Source of the DNA: UBA6115 sp050953005
Lineage (GTDB): Bacteria; Bacillota; Clostridia; Christensenellales; Aristaeellaceae
Direction: 5' to 3'
Length of the DNA stretch: 64,000 bases
NCBI GenBank assembly: GCA_050953005.1
Contig: JBMNLV010000009.1
Span: forward strand, 62,001-126,000
Shown piece by piece: positions 51,822 through 60,964 of the stretch. Numbering within the stretch: position 1 is the first letter of the stretch; each line of letters starts with the position of its first letter. A program made the position numbers and the translations under genes. The notes under the pieces are model-generated. The model did no database searches, was not told the origin of the DNA, and saw only the letters and a program-made list of their open reading frames with translations.

Positions 51822-53024
51822 ATGAAAATTTTAATCGTGAATGCCGGCTCGTCTTCTCTGAAGTATCAATTGATTGATATGAGTAATGAGTCAACCTTAG
51901 CCAAAGGGCTGGTCGAGAGAATTGGCATTCCGGGCAGCCGTTTGAAACAAACGGTAGGCAAAGAACAGTATCTGGTAGAGATGCCAATGAAGGATCATAT
52001 CGAAGCCAGCAAACAAATGCTTGAAGCGTTAACAGACAAACAGCATGGTATTCTCAGCAACATGGACGAAATTGGCGCTGTTGGTCACCGGGTGGTGCAT
52101 GGGGGAGAGCGCTTTACTACATCCAGTCTGATTGATGAAGAATGTCTGGCAGCGATTGATGAGAACAGTCAATTCGCGCCACTGCACAATCCAGCTAACC
52201 TCATGGGCATCAAAGCATGTCGCTTGGTCATGCCCAAGACACCGATGGTTGCAGTTTTTGACACTTCCTTCCATCAGACCATGCCGCCCAAGAGTTTCCT
52301 GTACGGCTTGCCAATGGATTATTATAGGCGTTTGAAGGTACGACGCTATGGTTTTCATGGCACCAGCCATCGCTTTATCAGCGAGCGTGCAGCCAAGTTT
52401 TTAGGCAAAGAACTCAAGGATATGAAAATTATCACATGTCATTTAGGTAATGGCTCTTCGATGTGCGCGGTCGATGGCGGAAAAAGTGTAGACACCAGCA
52501 TGGGTATGACGCCCTTGGAAGGCGTGTTGATGGGAACCAGGAGTGGTTCGGTGGATCCGGCCAGCCTGCAGTTTATTATGAATCATGAAGGTATTGACAT
52601 TGATCGGATGCTCGAAATTCTCAACAAAAAAAGCGGTTTATTAGGTGTTAGCGGCCTGAGCAGCGATATGCGCGATGTTGAGGAAGCGGCTCGTCAGGGT
52701 AATGGGCAGGCTCAGGTCGCTCTTGATATATTGTACAATGGTATTCGAAAGTACATTGGTGCCTACGCCGCAATGATGGGCGGGGTGGATGTTGTGGTAT
52801 TTACTGCCGGCATTGGAGAGAATTCACCAGATTTGCGTGAAGCTGTGCTGGATGGCATGGAGTTTCTGGGTATGGAACTGGACAAGGAAAAAAACAAACT
52901 GCGCGGTAATGAGCGTGAGATTTCTACTGAGAACAGCAAAGTTAAAATCTTGGTGATTCCTACCAATGAGGAGCTGGTCATCGCGCGGGATACCTTGGAA
53001 ATAGTCAGCAAACAAGCAATCTGA
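51822..53024 (+). CDS. ackA: Acetate kinase
   Basis: 400 residues; the ATG at 51822 has GGAGG ten bases upstream, and the longer frame is rejected. Reaction: acetyl phosphate + ADP to acetate + ATP, a main energy step in fermentation. Motifs: ILIVNAGSSSLKYQLID (phosphate loop), GHRVVHGGERF, VFDTSFHQTMP, RRYGFHGTSHRFIS, THLGNGSSMCAVDGG-like CHLGNGSS, SVDTSMGMTPLEGVLMGTRSGSVDP, and FTAGIGENSPDLR. pta is not adjacent. The stop overlaps the rnhA start (TGATG), coupling the two genes. Confidence 0.97.
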   Translation: MKILIVNAGSSSLKYQLIDMSNESTLAKGLVERIGIPGSRLKQTVGKEQYLVEMPMKDHIEASKQMLEALTDKQHGILSNMDEIGAVGHRVVHGGERFTTSSLIDEECLAAIDENSQFAPLHNPANLMGIKACRLVMPKTPMVAVFDTSFHQTMPPKSFLYGLPMDYYRRLKVRRYGFHGTSHRFISERAAKFLGKELKDMKIITCHLGNGSSMCAVDGGKSVDTSMGMTPLEGVLMGTRSGSVDPASLQFIMNHEGIDIDRMLEILNKKSGLLGVSGLSSDMRDVEEAARQGNGQAQVALDILYNGIRKYIGAYAAMMGGVDVVVFTAGIGENSPDLREAVLDGMEFLGMELDKEKNKLRGNEREISTENSKVKILVIPTNEELVIARDTLEIVSKQAI

Positions 53025-53509
53025 TGACACAGAATCTTCGTCATGTTGATATTTACACTGATGGCGCGTGCTCAGGAAATCCTGGTCCTGGAGGATGGGC
53101 TGCTATTTTGAAGTATGGAAATCACGTCAAGGAACTTGACGGTTCCATGCCACAGACAACCAATAACCGAATGGAGCTGTTTGCTGTCATTAGCGGGTTG
53201 GGGGCACTTAAAGAACCTTGTCGGGTCAGGATTCATTCGGATTCTACCTATATAGTTGACGCATTTAACATGAATTGGGTGGATAATTGGCAGCAAAACG
53301 GCTGGAAAACTGCAGATAAAAAGCCTGTTGAAAATCAGGATTTGTGGCGTTTGCTCTTATTAACTATGCGAAGGCATCAAGTCAGTTTCCACAAAGTCCC
53401 CGGGCATTCCGACCATAAAGAAAACAACCGTTGCGATGAACTGGCCAAGGCAGCTATTCAATCGTTGATCAGGTCCTTGAATTCTGATGAAAACGATATC
53501 GATGAATAA
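53024..53509 (+). CDS. rnhA: Ribonuclease H type 1
   Basis: A 161-residue RNase HI, which cuts the RNA strand of RNA-DNA hybrids. The active site is complete: Asp13 (YTDGACSGNPGPGG), Glu51 (NNRMELFAVISGL), Asp73 (IHSDSTYIV) and Asp138 (NNRCDELA), with the substrate-binding handle WVDNWQQNGWKTADKKPVENQDLW. His128 (VPGHSD) is the flexible catalytic-loop histidine. The start overlaps the ackA stop. Length is normal. Confidence 0.97.
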   Translation: MTQNLRHVDIYTDGACSGNPGPGGWAAILKYGNHVKELDGSMPQTTNNRMELFAVISGLGALKEPCRVRIHSDSTYIVDAFNMNWVDNWQQNGWKTADKKPVENQDLWRLLLLTMRRHQVSFHKVPGHSDHKENNRCDELAKAAIQSLIRSLNSDENDIDE

Positions 53510-54157
53510 GTCTGAGTTTCCTCATGTCAGGATGAAGCGATTCCGAAAGTATAGATCTTAATCTTATTTAACATGAAGATATTTATTATATAATAATTGT
53601 GAGGAGTTAAGAAGAAGCTAGGCTTGTCTCGAACACAATCTTCATAAAGCAAGGCATGAGCATGATGGGGCGATAGTAATACCGAGAAAGAGGGAAGCTT
53701 TTAATTAATAGAAAACACTCATCTACTATTCGTTAAAGGCATCTTTTACGAACAGAAGATGAGTTTGTTGTAAAAAGTATTGGTACTTGATATGAAATCT
53801 ACTTGAGCATCAATACAAATCAGCGAATACATAAATTCAGAATGTCATTTCTATTATTATATTGTTGTGAAATCGAATAGTGAGCGTGTTTGATAACCGC
53901 TTTACAGCCAGCGATAAGCAATATCCCATAATGCCATTGAAATTTGTTATCCAGTAATTGATTAATCTCTTATCTCTTATTAACTTATATTCAATTAATC
54001 ATGGATTGGTTATTATACTGAACGCATTGCATATCATAGAAGAGTCTCTTGGCAGAATTATGCCTGCGTAGTTACTTTATTCATATAATTAAATGATTGA
54101 TTGCGGTTATAATGTTTTAACGAATAGTTGTAAGGATCTGCCTTATCTCACCTAAAT
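53510..54157. other. AT-rich intergenic region between rnhA and IS copy 3
   Basis: About 650 bases with no supported gene and no clear promoter. A weak inverted repeat (AAACACTCATCT with AGATGAGTTTGTT, about 53724-53772) may be the rnhA-side terminator or part of an old element. The low GC and lack of coding suggest debris from insertions. Confidence 0.5.
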
Positions 54158-55356
54158 TAGTGTCTTATATCCCCTTAATAACCGTCCTTTACGCTACCAA
54201 GCAGCAAAGCAGCATAACCGTCCTCTATTTTTCGTCACAATCCAGCCCCTCCTGATCCAGCCCCCCCATACAAGCTCTAAAAAAGACTTTAGCCTCTTGA
54301 ACAGGTTCCGGGTCAGGATGGACATATGGATGTCCACCTCGCTGGTATGCTTCAGCCGCATCATCACCAGGTCAAGACCGTACCGGCGCTTGCAAACACA
54401 GATACAGCCTTCAATCTCGTTGCGTTCGCCCGATTCCTGCAGTTACAGTTCCAGGGCTTACAGATATACTTGCCTGTCCCTGGGCGGGCGGCCCAGTTTG
54501 GGGCCGTTCAGCCAGATGCCCCGCTCCTTGCACCAGGCAAAGTTCTCCCGGGTCCTGTATATCCTGTCTGCCAACCCCCCGCTCTGGGTACTTTCCTGTC
54601 CGCTTCTTGTACCGCTCCATGGGTTCTATCAGCGTTTTGCCTTCGTTGAACGCGTCCCAGGATATCTCTTCAATCCGTGCGTAACCTTCGCTCAGGCTCA
54701 GCGCCCACTTTGGCCCCAAACTCCACCAGGCGCTGCTGCCTTCCCCCGCGAATCGGCCGCGCCCACGGCTGGCGCAGGCTCACGATCCAGTCATCCACAC
54801 GGTGAGTATTGTTTTCATACATCCCCCGCTGTTGTTTGTACAGTTCGCGGATGACTGCCAGACATTCCAGCTGCTTGGGACTGAGCGCATCAGGTGCCAG
54901 CATCTCAGTCGTAATTCGCTCCCGAAACCAGGTCATCGCGCTGGGGTCAAAAGGCCGGACGTTTGTGTATTCCGCGAAGCCCAGGAAGTACTGCGGATAG
55001 GGGTTTTCCCGTATCTCTTCCACCACGTCCTCATCCGAGAAGCCATAGCACTTCTTGATGATGAGGAAGCCGATGGCCATCCGCGCTGACTTGGCCGGCT
55101 TACCCTCCCGAGGGTTCGGGAACAGGGCTGCGTACCGCTCCTCAAATACAGCCCAAGGAATCAGCCGGGACATGCGAACCCATCTGTTCGCCGGAGAAGG
55201 TCGCCTGGTGTGCTTTTCTCTCGTACATGACGTTTTCACTCCTGGATAAGTGCAAGGGTTTTGGGGATTTTCAAAGGTTTTCCATGCACCATTTTAACAT
55301 GAATGAGACCGAAAATGCCTGTGAAATATGGGGGTTAGAGTTGTTCAGTAGGCCCA
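54158..55356 (-). mobile_element. Internally deleted IS (IS5/IS1182-type), copy 3
   Basis: About 1.2 kb in minus orientation. It carries the same two internal deletions as copy 1 and a near-identical leader (GGAAAACCTTTGAAAATC). The outer tips are more worn: TAGTGTC at 54158, and GTTGTTCAGTAGGCC near 55340-55354 in place of GTTGTTCAGTAGACACTA. It directly abuts an IS66 fragment on its right. Confidence 0.85.
54411..55239 (-). pseudogene. Transposase pseudogene of deleted IS copy 3
   Basis: The N-terminal frame (54670-55239) reads NRWVRMSRLIPWAVFEERYAALF and jumps from ERITTEML to APDALSPKQLE, the same deletion junction as copy 1. Frames then change near 54700 and again near 54580 (GVGRQDIQDPGELC in place of LVDRIYRTREN). 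It is inactive. Confidence 0.88.
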
Positions 55357-55592
55357 AATTACCACGTATCACGGTGGTGGCCTGCTGGGCGCACACGCGG
55401 CGGAAGTATGAAGAAGCCTTGCAAGGTACATCGAAAAAGAACGAAGCCGAGATGTCTTCCCAGGGTGCGGAAGCCAGTGCCATCATTTATAGTTTGGTTG
55501 AAACCGCGAAAGAAAACGGCTTGGATCCCTATCATTACCTGGCCTGTCTGATGCGCGAGGCGCCCAAGCTGGATTGGATATGGGCAAGATGA
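55350..55592 (+). pseudogene. IS66 transposase (TnpC) fragment
   Basis: About 80 codons matching the C-terminal part of IS66 transposases: ITVVACWAHTRRKYEEAL and AKENGLDPYHYLACLMREAP. The frame has no start of its own and ends at a stop near 55592. The left part was probably removed when IS copy 3 came to lie here. A minus-strand shadow frame is not called. Confidence 0.85.
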
Positions 55593-55703
55593 ACAGGCAG
55601 CAAAATTATTGCCCGTCAATGCGCTGGAATAGTGTAGGGTAAAATTGTGCGTTTGACGCTTACGTTTTCAAATTGATTGTATATAACGTAGTATCTTTTA
55701 TTC

Positions 55704-56855
55704 TCAATATTTTCTCCAAACCATTATGTCTACAATTCCTGTGTAACTCTGAATGATTTTCACCACTTTGATACTAACATTCTCATCAAGATAGTCTGGT
55801 ACAGGAACTCCTAAATCACCATTCTTTTTCATTGTTACCGCCATATCAACAGCCTGCAATACTTGTTCTGTGGTGATACCAGCAAGTACGAAATTCCCCT
55901 TGTCTAGAGCTTCAGGGCGTTCCGTTGATGTCCGGATACAAACAGCTGCTATTGGCTCGCCAATACTTAGAAAGTAGGATGCTTCCTCCGGCAAAGTACC
56001 TGAGTCTGATACCACTGCAAAAGCATTCATCTGTAAATGGTTATAGTCGTGAAAACCAAGAGGCTCATTTTGAATCACATTGGGATGAAACTGAAAGCCA
56101 CGCTGCTCAATGAATTTTTTGCTACGCGGATGGCAAGAATAGAGAATAGGCATATCATATTTTTCTGCCATGGCGTTTATAGCATTCATCAAAGAGATGA
56201 AATTCTTCTCAATATCAATGTTTTCTTCCCGATGCGCAGATAAAAGAATAAATTGATTCGCTTTTAACCCTATTTTATCCAACACCTTGCTTTTTCGGAT
56301 ACTACCTAGGTTGGCACTGAGCACCTCTGCCATAGGTGACCCCGTCACATAGGTACGCTCCTTGGCAACACCAGACCAGTTCAGATAACGTCTCGCGTGC
56401 TCAGAATAGCATAGATTGACATCACTAATGATGTCTACAATACGACGATTGGTTTCCTCCGGCAAACACTCATCAAAGCAACGGTTTCCTGCCTCCATAT
56501 GGAAGATGGGAATATGGAGACGTTTTGCACCAATTACAGAAAGACAAGAGTTAGTGTCCCCTAGAACAAGGACGGCATCTGGCTTAACTTTAACCATTAG
56601 ATTATATGATAATGCAATAATATTTCCAATAGTGTCTCCTAAGTCAGCGCCAACTGCATTGAGATAAAAATCCGGCAAGCGCAATCTAAAATCATCAAAA
56701 AAAACTTGATTCAAGGAATAGTCATAATTCTGGCCTGTATGAACCAGAACTAGGTCAAAATACTCGTCACATTTTTTTATTACCTCGGATAAACGGATAA
56801 TCTCTGGACGCGTACCGACGATAATCATCAGTTTTAATCGCTCTGTCCTATTCAT
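55704..56855 (-). CDS. UDP-N-acetylglucosamine 2-epimerase family (non-hydrolysing)
   Basis: 383 residues; the start at 56855 has AGGAGAGGTGAG upstream. The WecB/MnaA signature begins KLMIIVGTRPEIIRLSEVI and continues VLVHTGQNYDYSLNQVFFDD, VLVLGDTNSCLS, PIFHMEAGNRCFDECLPEETNRRIVD, LLSAHREENI and VVSDSGTLPEEASYF. In this three-gene cassette it is more likely the final C2 epimerase of a 6-deoxy-L-amino-sugar pathway (WbjD/WbvD/CapG type) than a ManNAc maker. It is 12 bases after the RmlD-like gene. Confidence 0.92.
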   Translation of the reverse strand: MNRTERLKLMIIVGTRPEIIRLSEVIKKCDEYFDLVLVHTGQNYDYSLNQVFFDDFRLRLPDFYLNAVGADLGDTIGNIIALSYNLMVKVKPDAVLVLGDTNSCLSVIGAKRLHIPIFHMEAGNRCFDECLPEETNRRIVDIISDVNLCYSEHARRYLNWSGVAKERTYVTGSPMAEVLSANLGSIRKSKVLDKIGLKANQFILLSAHREENIDIEKNFISLMNAINAMAEKYDMPILYSCHPRSKKFIEQRGFQFHPNVIQNEPLGFHDYNHLQMNAFAVVSDSGTLPEEASYFLSIGEPIAAVCIRTSTERPEALDKGNFVLAGITTEQVLQAVDMAVTMKKNGDLGVPVPDYLDENVSIKVVKIIQSYTGIVDIMVWRKY

Positions 56856-56867
56856 TGCTCACCTCTC

Positions 56868-57722
56868 CTATAATCTATATTGGGGATAAAGGTGTTTATG
56901 AGTCTGCATCCATTGCGCCAATTCAATAATCATGGTTTCATAATCCGGAATCTTGTAGTCAAAATCAAATCTTGTTCTCACAAGAGACTTGTTCACAGAT
57001 GGATTATCAATGGGGCGGATCTCAATAGGTTCCGCACGAAGATACTTGTTCATTAAGCAGAGGAGATCATATTTCGTGATAGATTGTTCCGGTACCATAT
57101 TGTAAAGTCCCACCGCCCGCATTTCAGCTGCTGCCTCCACAGTTTTGGCTAGCTGCAGTGTAGTCTGACCAGTCCATATGGCATTTAAATAGCCACCTAC
57201 ACTGTTTTCTTGTTGCATAAACCAATTCATTAGGCCGATACCTTTAGGGTTGATATCGGGGCCGATGATGGAACTTCTTAAAGTAAAACAATTTGGAGCA
57301 TCGAGCTCTCCTAACGCTTTGGACCTGTCATAGAAAGTTCGTCCATCTCGGAAATCCTCTTCTGTATAGCCACCCCTATCACCACTAAAGACACAATCAG
57401 TGCTCAAATGAACCAAATGGATGCCTTCCTCTATCACAAGTCCGCAAAGGAAATGCGGGAGATATGAGTTGATCAGAACCGCTGTGCTTTTGTCTTCTTC
57501 CGCAAACTGATTGAGGATGCCTACACAATTTACAACACAGTCATATCTTTCCTTTTTGATGGTCTGGGAAAGCAGAGGAAAGTCAGTAGCATCTCCGATA
57601 ACAGTATCAACAAGAAGAGAATTTCTTCTTGCAAAACCTCTGACCTCATGCCCTACTTCTTGTAAATACACCGAGAGTATGTGGCCTGCCATCCCTCCAC
57701 TTCCTAAAACTAAAAATTTCAC
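56868..57722 (-). CDS. RmlD-like nucleotide-sugar 4-reductase (SDR)
   Basis: 284 residues from a GTG start that overlaps the stop of the dehydratase gene by four bases. An NAD(P) Rossmann motif is present (VLGSGGMAGHILSVYL). The SDR catalytic site is THR/Tyr-type: LSTDCVFSGDRGGYTEED with Tyr...Lys in FYDRSKALGE. The C-terminal part (RTRFDFDYKIPDYETMI) is RmlD-like. It lacks the extra cupin domain of CapF/WbjC, so a FucNAc-type epimerase function is not built in. It should reduce the 4-keto group made by the preceding enzyme. Confidence 0.88.
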   Translation of the reverse strand: MKFLVLGSGGMAGHILSVYLQEVGHEVRGFARRNSLLVDTVIGDATDFPLLSQTIKKERYDCVVNCVGILNQFAEEDKSTAVLINSYLPHFLCGLVIEEGIHLVHLSTDCVFSGDRGGYTEEDFRDGRTFYDRSKALGELDAPNCFTLRSSIIGPDINPKGIGLMNWFMQQENSVGGYLNAIWTGQTTLQLAKTVEAAAEMRAVGLYNMVPEQSITKYDLLCLMNKYLRAEPIEIRPIDNPSVNKSLVRTRFDFDYKIPDYETMIIELAQWMQTHKHLYPQYRL

Positions 57723-58777
57723 TTATTGTCCTCCGCCATTATTCTCAGTTGCTGCTGAATAAAGTCAAGGCTCAATAATTTTTTCTTCACCTCGTCCACA
57801 GTGAGTCTCTTGGCATTGTTGCTGTTAAATTCGTCAATCAGATTTCTATCAATTTCACCTTTTACGAAATACTTGTCATAGTTCAATCCTCTTTTGTCAC
57901 TAGGCACCCTGTAAAATCCACCCAGATCTATAGCATTGCTTGATTCCTCATTTGTTAGCAAGGTTTCATACATCTTTTCACCATGCCGGATACCGATGAT
58001 ACGTATATCTGCATCTGGTGCAAACAACTCCTTAACAGCCTGAGCTAAAACACCAATGGTACACGCAGGTGCTTTTTGTACGAAAATATCTCCACTAACT
58101 CCCTCATTGAAAGCAAACAGCACAAGATCAACCGCCTCTTCAAGAGTCATAATAAAGCGTGTCATATCAGAAGACGTGATTGTGATTGGCTTGCCCACTT
58201 TGATTTGTTCAATCCAAAGTGGTACTACTGAACCCCTGCTACAAAGCACATTTCCATACCGAGTACAGCAAATTTTTGTTTTTTCAGGGCTAATTGTCCT
58301 GCTCTTTGCAACTACTACCTTTTCCATCATCGCTTTGCTGGTACCCATTGCATTAACAGGGTAAGCAGCTTTATCTGTCGAAAGACAGATAACAGACTTA
58401 ACACCCGCATCAATAGCAGTGGTCAACACATTATCTGTTCCAATAACATTGGTCTTTACTGCCTCTAGAGGGAAAAATTCACAGCTTGGAACCTGTTTAA
58501 GGGCAGCTGCATGAAAGATATAGTCAACACCATACATTGCGTTCCTCAGAGAGGATATATCACGTACATCACCAATATAATAATGGATTTTATCACTCAA
58601 AGCAGGAAAATGCTGATCATAATAGTGTCGCATATCATCTTGCTTTTTTTCGTCTCTGCTGAAAATTCGAATTTCACCAATATCAGATGACAAAAACCGG
58701 TCAAGGACTGCATTGCCAAAAGATCCTGTACCGCCAGTAATCATCACCGTTTTGTTTCGCATCATATCAAGTATCAC
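57719..58777 (-). CDS. UDP-GlcNAc 4,6-dehydratase (CapE/WbjB/FlaA1-like)
   Basis: About 352 residues from a GTG at 58777 with AAGGAG six bases upstream; a longer TTG-start frame is less likely. The SDR fold shows TVMITGGTGSFGNAVLDRFL (nucleotide loop), EIRIFSRDEKKQDDMR, YIGDVRD, VDYIFHAAALKQVPSCEFFP, and the catalytic LSTDKAAYPVNAMGTSKAMMEK. The latter has the STDKAxxPxNxMGxxK pattern of soluble inverting dehydratases, where Met replaces the usual Tyr. It makes a UDP-4-keto-6-deoxy-L-sugar and starts a three-gene cassette. Confidence 0.93.
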   Translation of the reverse strand: MILDMMRNKTVMITGGTGSFGNAVLDRFLSSDIGEIRIFSRDEKKQDDMRHYYDQHFPALSDKIHYYIGDVRDISSLRNAMYGVDYIFHAAALKQVPSCEFFPLEAVKTNVIGTDNVLTTAIDAGVKSVICLSTDKAAYPVNAMGTSKAMMEKVVVAKSRTISPEKTKICCTRYGNVLCSRGSVVPLWIEQIKVGKPITITSSDMTRFIMTLEEAVDLVLFAFNEGVSGDIFVQKAPACTIGVLAQAVKELFAPDADIRIIGIRHGEKMYETLLTNEESSNAIDLGGFYRVPSDKRGLNYDKYFVKGEIDRNLIDEFNSNNAKRLTVDEVKKKLLSLDFIQQQLRIMAEDNK

Positions 58778-59100
58778 TTTGTTCTCCTTATACACGAAGT
58801 TCATTAAAAATGGCAATGCAAGATCATCATTTTGTTATCTTCGGTGACCAACATTTGCCATCATTTTTCCTCACTATTGATACACTGTTTTTATTGTGAC
58901 AATAACACTCAACAAAAACAAGCAGAACAATTATTACGAAGAAATTGCACCGGATATCTGGTAAACTCCCCAAGAATCAAAAGAGAAACCAAATACCACA
59001 ATGTTATTCTACCATAGATAAGACAACGGCACCACACCAATTAGATATTATCTAATGAAATTATCTAATGGAATCACATACGGAAACTCAAGTTGCGTTA
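58778..59100. other. Intergenic region between the sugar cassette and the IS4-type element
   Basis: About 320 bases. A 61-codon frame at 58832-59017 has no ribosome site. Near 59046-59070 ATTATCTAATG occurs twice with two bases between. Promoters for the leftward cassette are not clear. The solo IS terminal motif lies at the right end. Confidence 0.5.
59078..59092 (+). repeat. Extra copy of the right terminal repeat outside the IS4-type element
   Basis: ATACGGAAACTCAAG followed by TTGCGTTA, 25 bases in all with one leading AC, is identical to 60692-60716 at the far end. Together with the left tip it forms terminal repeat - 8 bp - terminal repeat, like a tandem-dimer junction or an insertion beside a pre-existing motif. 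Confidence 0.8.
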
Positions 59101-60708
59101 CTTGAGTTTCCGTATTCTGCATAGAAAAGTGCAATTAACAGAGATTCTGAGGCCTCAGCATAGCGGAGGATGAGAAATTCCATTTTACAGAGCCTGTTTT
59201 CTATAAATGGGGAAGGCAAACAAGCCTTTGTACAAGTCTATTCATTTGTTATTTTTCAACACAGCAAAGGAAAGGACAGTTGCCGGTACTTTGGCCTACC
59301 TATATGGAACCATTTACGGATACCTGTGTTTGCCCTTCCCAGAATACGGATGACCCCCAAACCGATCCTGTACAGCAGGAAAGCGATATCATGCTCGTTC
59401 CGTTGTCCGTTCGCTTCCCGCATGACCGCGGACCTGAGCTTGGAGGATCTTCGTTTCTCCGCCTGCGCGCACAGAAACCCGGTCGCCATGCTGAGAAAGC
59501 GGTTCAGGTTGTTCATCGCCTTTAATGTGCGGACACGCAAGTTTTCAAAACCCAGGTGCTGCTTCTTGAAACGAAAGTATTCCTCGATTCGCCAGCGCAT
59601 GAAATACATCCGAACCACCCGCAGCGCGTCTGCCTTGCTGGTCACCGCGCAGTTGGTTAAAAGCATCATCGGAGTGTCGGATAAACCATAGATCAGCACA
59701 AGCTTTAGCCATCTTTTACTTTCTGTTGCCCGCGCATTCACACAGGTCACCCAGCACTCTGTGTCCTTTCCATTGAAGTGAACGCTGCACTTGAACTTCC
59801 CCTTGTAACTGTCCCGCAAGGTGGTGGATTTCAGCCATTTGCCTTTGAAAAACAGCTTCCTCCTCTCCGTTATGCGCACGATGAACTGTTTGTCGTGCTT
59901 GTGCATGAAGGTGAACAGCTTGTTCATATCGTAATACCGGTCAAAGACATAAGTGGCCAGGGGAAAATGCCTGAAGGCTTCTTCCAGCGCATGGAATGTG
60001 ATCTCATTGGCGGAGATGTAGTTCTCCTCCCGGGAAGAATGGATGTGTGAGTACAGGCTGACCGGGTGTCTGGTGTTCCGGCTCAGCGCAGTGATTTCTG
60101 TCACATGGTAACCTTTTTCAATGGCGCCGTTCAACGAGGAGCCGTCCCTGACCATCCCCATGTTCTCAAAGGCTTTGCCGTAAGGTTTGATGATATCCGT
60201 ATCATCCACAAACACCGGCCCTGTTGTATCCGCCATCTCCCGCACAAAGGACAGGTAGTTGTCCATGATTTGAGAAGGCATGTCCTCGGTCAGTTTCCGC
60301 GCCAGCCGCTCAACTGTGTTCTTCTTATGGATGTTTTCCTTCAAGGTATCCGCAAACCTGGACAGAATGCAGCTCCCTGTGGACAGCGCGCCATACACCA
60401 TGTCCGCGGTGAACTTTTGCCAGTCTCTTGGCGCATCGGCGCTCATCCTGGCAGAAAAAGTGAGAACTTCGCGTTTGAGTTGGCAGGTATCTGTGGTAGA
60501 ATGTCTCATGAGGAACCTCTTTCTTTTTGTTTAGTCGAGTTTTTAATACAAAATAATTTTACTACAAAAAGATGGTAGGTTCCTCATTTTACAACACAAA
60601 TATGCCCTGTTTTTGATAAAAACGACGCAATTCAACAAAAATTCATCTTAAATCACTGAACAATCAGCAAATTATGCGAAAAACATTATCAACATACGGA
60701 AACTCAAG
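59101..60708 (-). mobile_element. IS4-type insertion sequence, intact
   Basis: 1608 bp with perfect 15-bp terminal inverted repeats (CTTGAGTTTCCGTAT / ATACGGAAACTCAAG), flanked by the 8-bp direct repeat TTGCGTTA (59093-59100 and 60709-60716). It carries one intact transposase gene on the minus strand. The right tip lies 11 bases from the ileS -35. Confidence 0.9.
59256..60509 (-). CDS. IS4-family transposase
   Basis: 417 residues. The DDE catalytic set is readable: Asp in VFVDDTDIIKPYG near 100, Asp in YVFDRYYDMNKLF near 200, and the Y-(2)-R-(3)-E-(6)-K signature of IS4 elements in YFMRWRIEEYFRFKKQHLGFENLRVR near 325. The region before (GYHVTEITALSRNTRHPVSLYSHIHSS) matches the DDE domain insertion. 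The frame is complete, without stops, so it may still be active. Confidence 0.92.
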   Translation of the reverse strand: MRHSTTDTCQLKREVLTFSARMSADAPRDWQKFTADMVYGALSTGSCILSRFADTLKENIHKKNTVERLARKLTEDMPSQIMDNYLSFVREMADTTGPVFVDDTDIIKPYGKAFENMGMVRDGSSLNGAIEKGYHVTEITALSRNTRHPVSLYSHIHSSREENYISANEITFHALEEAFRHFPLATYVFDRYYDMNKLFTFMHKHDKQFIVRITERRKLFFKGKWLKSTTLRDSYKGKFKCSVHFNGKDTECWVTCVNARATESKRWLKLVLIYGLSDTPMMLLTNCAVTSKADALRVVRMYFMRWRIEEYFRFKKQHLGFENLRVRTLKAMNNLNRFLSMATGFLCAQAEKRRSSKLRSAVMREANGQRNEHDIAFLLYRIGLGVIRILGRANTGIRKWFHIGRPKYRQLSFPLLC

Positions 60709-60719
60709 TTGCGTTAACC

Positions 60720-60747
60720 TTTACAAATTGCTTTCTTGCGTTATAAT
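60720..60747 (+). promoter_or_regulatory. Predicted promoter of ileS
   Basis: TTTACA (60720-60725), a 16-bp spacer and a perfect TATAAT (60742-60747). It begins three bases after the IS target duplication, so the insertion has spared the promoter. Confidence 0.75.
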
Positions 60748-60751
60748 AATG

Positions 60752-60953
60752 GGGCGATGAAGGAGACGGTTGCAACATAATCCTCATAAGCGAGCCGGGG
60801 ATGGTGTGAGCCTGGCGAGGACGCGGCAACAGATCACTCCGGAGCATGAGCTAATCCCTCACGGCTGCCACCGTTATCGGGCATTGAGGGGGCGCATTGC
60901 GCCAATCTGGGTGGTAACGCGGAGATTCCGTCCCATTGGGGCGGTTTTTTAAT
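60752..60953 (+). promoter_or_regulatory. T-box riboswitch upstream of ileS
   Basis: The T-box TGGGTGGTAACGCGG lies at 60908-60922. A terminator follows, in which CCGTCCC pairs with GGGGCGG before TTTTTT (60928-60951). A stem I region of about 130 bases precedes. Uncharged tRNA-Ile should allow read-through into ileS. The specifier codon was not assigned with certainty. Confidence 0.92.
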
Positions 60954-60964
60954 GGAGGACAAGC

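Noticed and set aside
51415..51987. Minus-strand frame of 190 codons upstream of and overlapping ackA
   Set aside because: It overlaps the ackA start, includes the tandem repeat, has no ribosome site and no family resemblance.
59101..60708. Reading the IS4-type element as having a 25-bp target duplication
   Set aside because: The 25-bp direct repeat is real, but the perfect 15-bp inverted terminal repeats favour an 8-bp duplication (TTGCGTTA) next to a pre-existing motif; the longer reading is kept only as an alternative.
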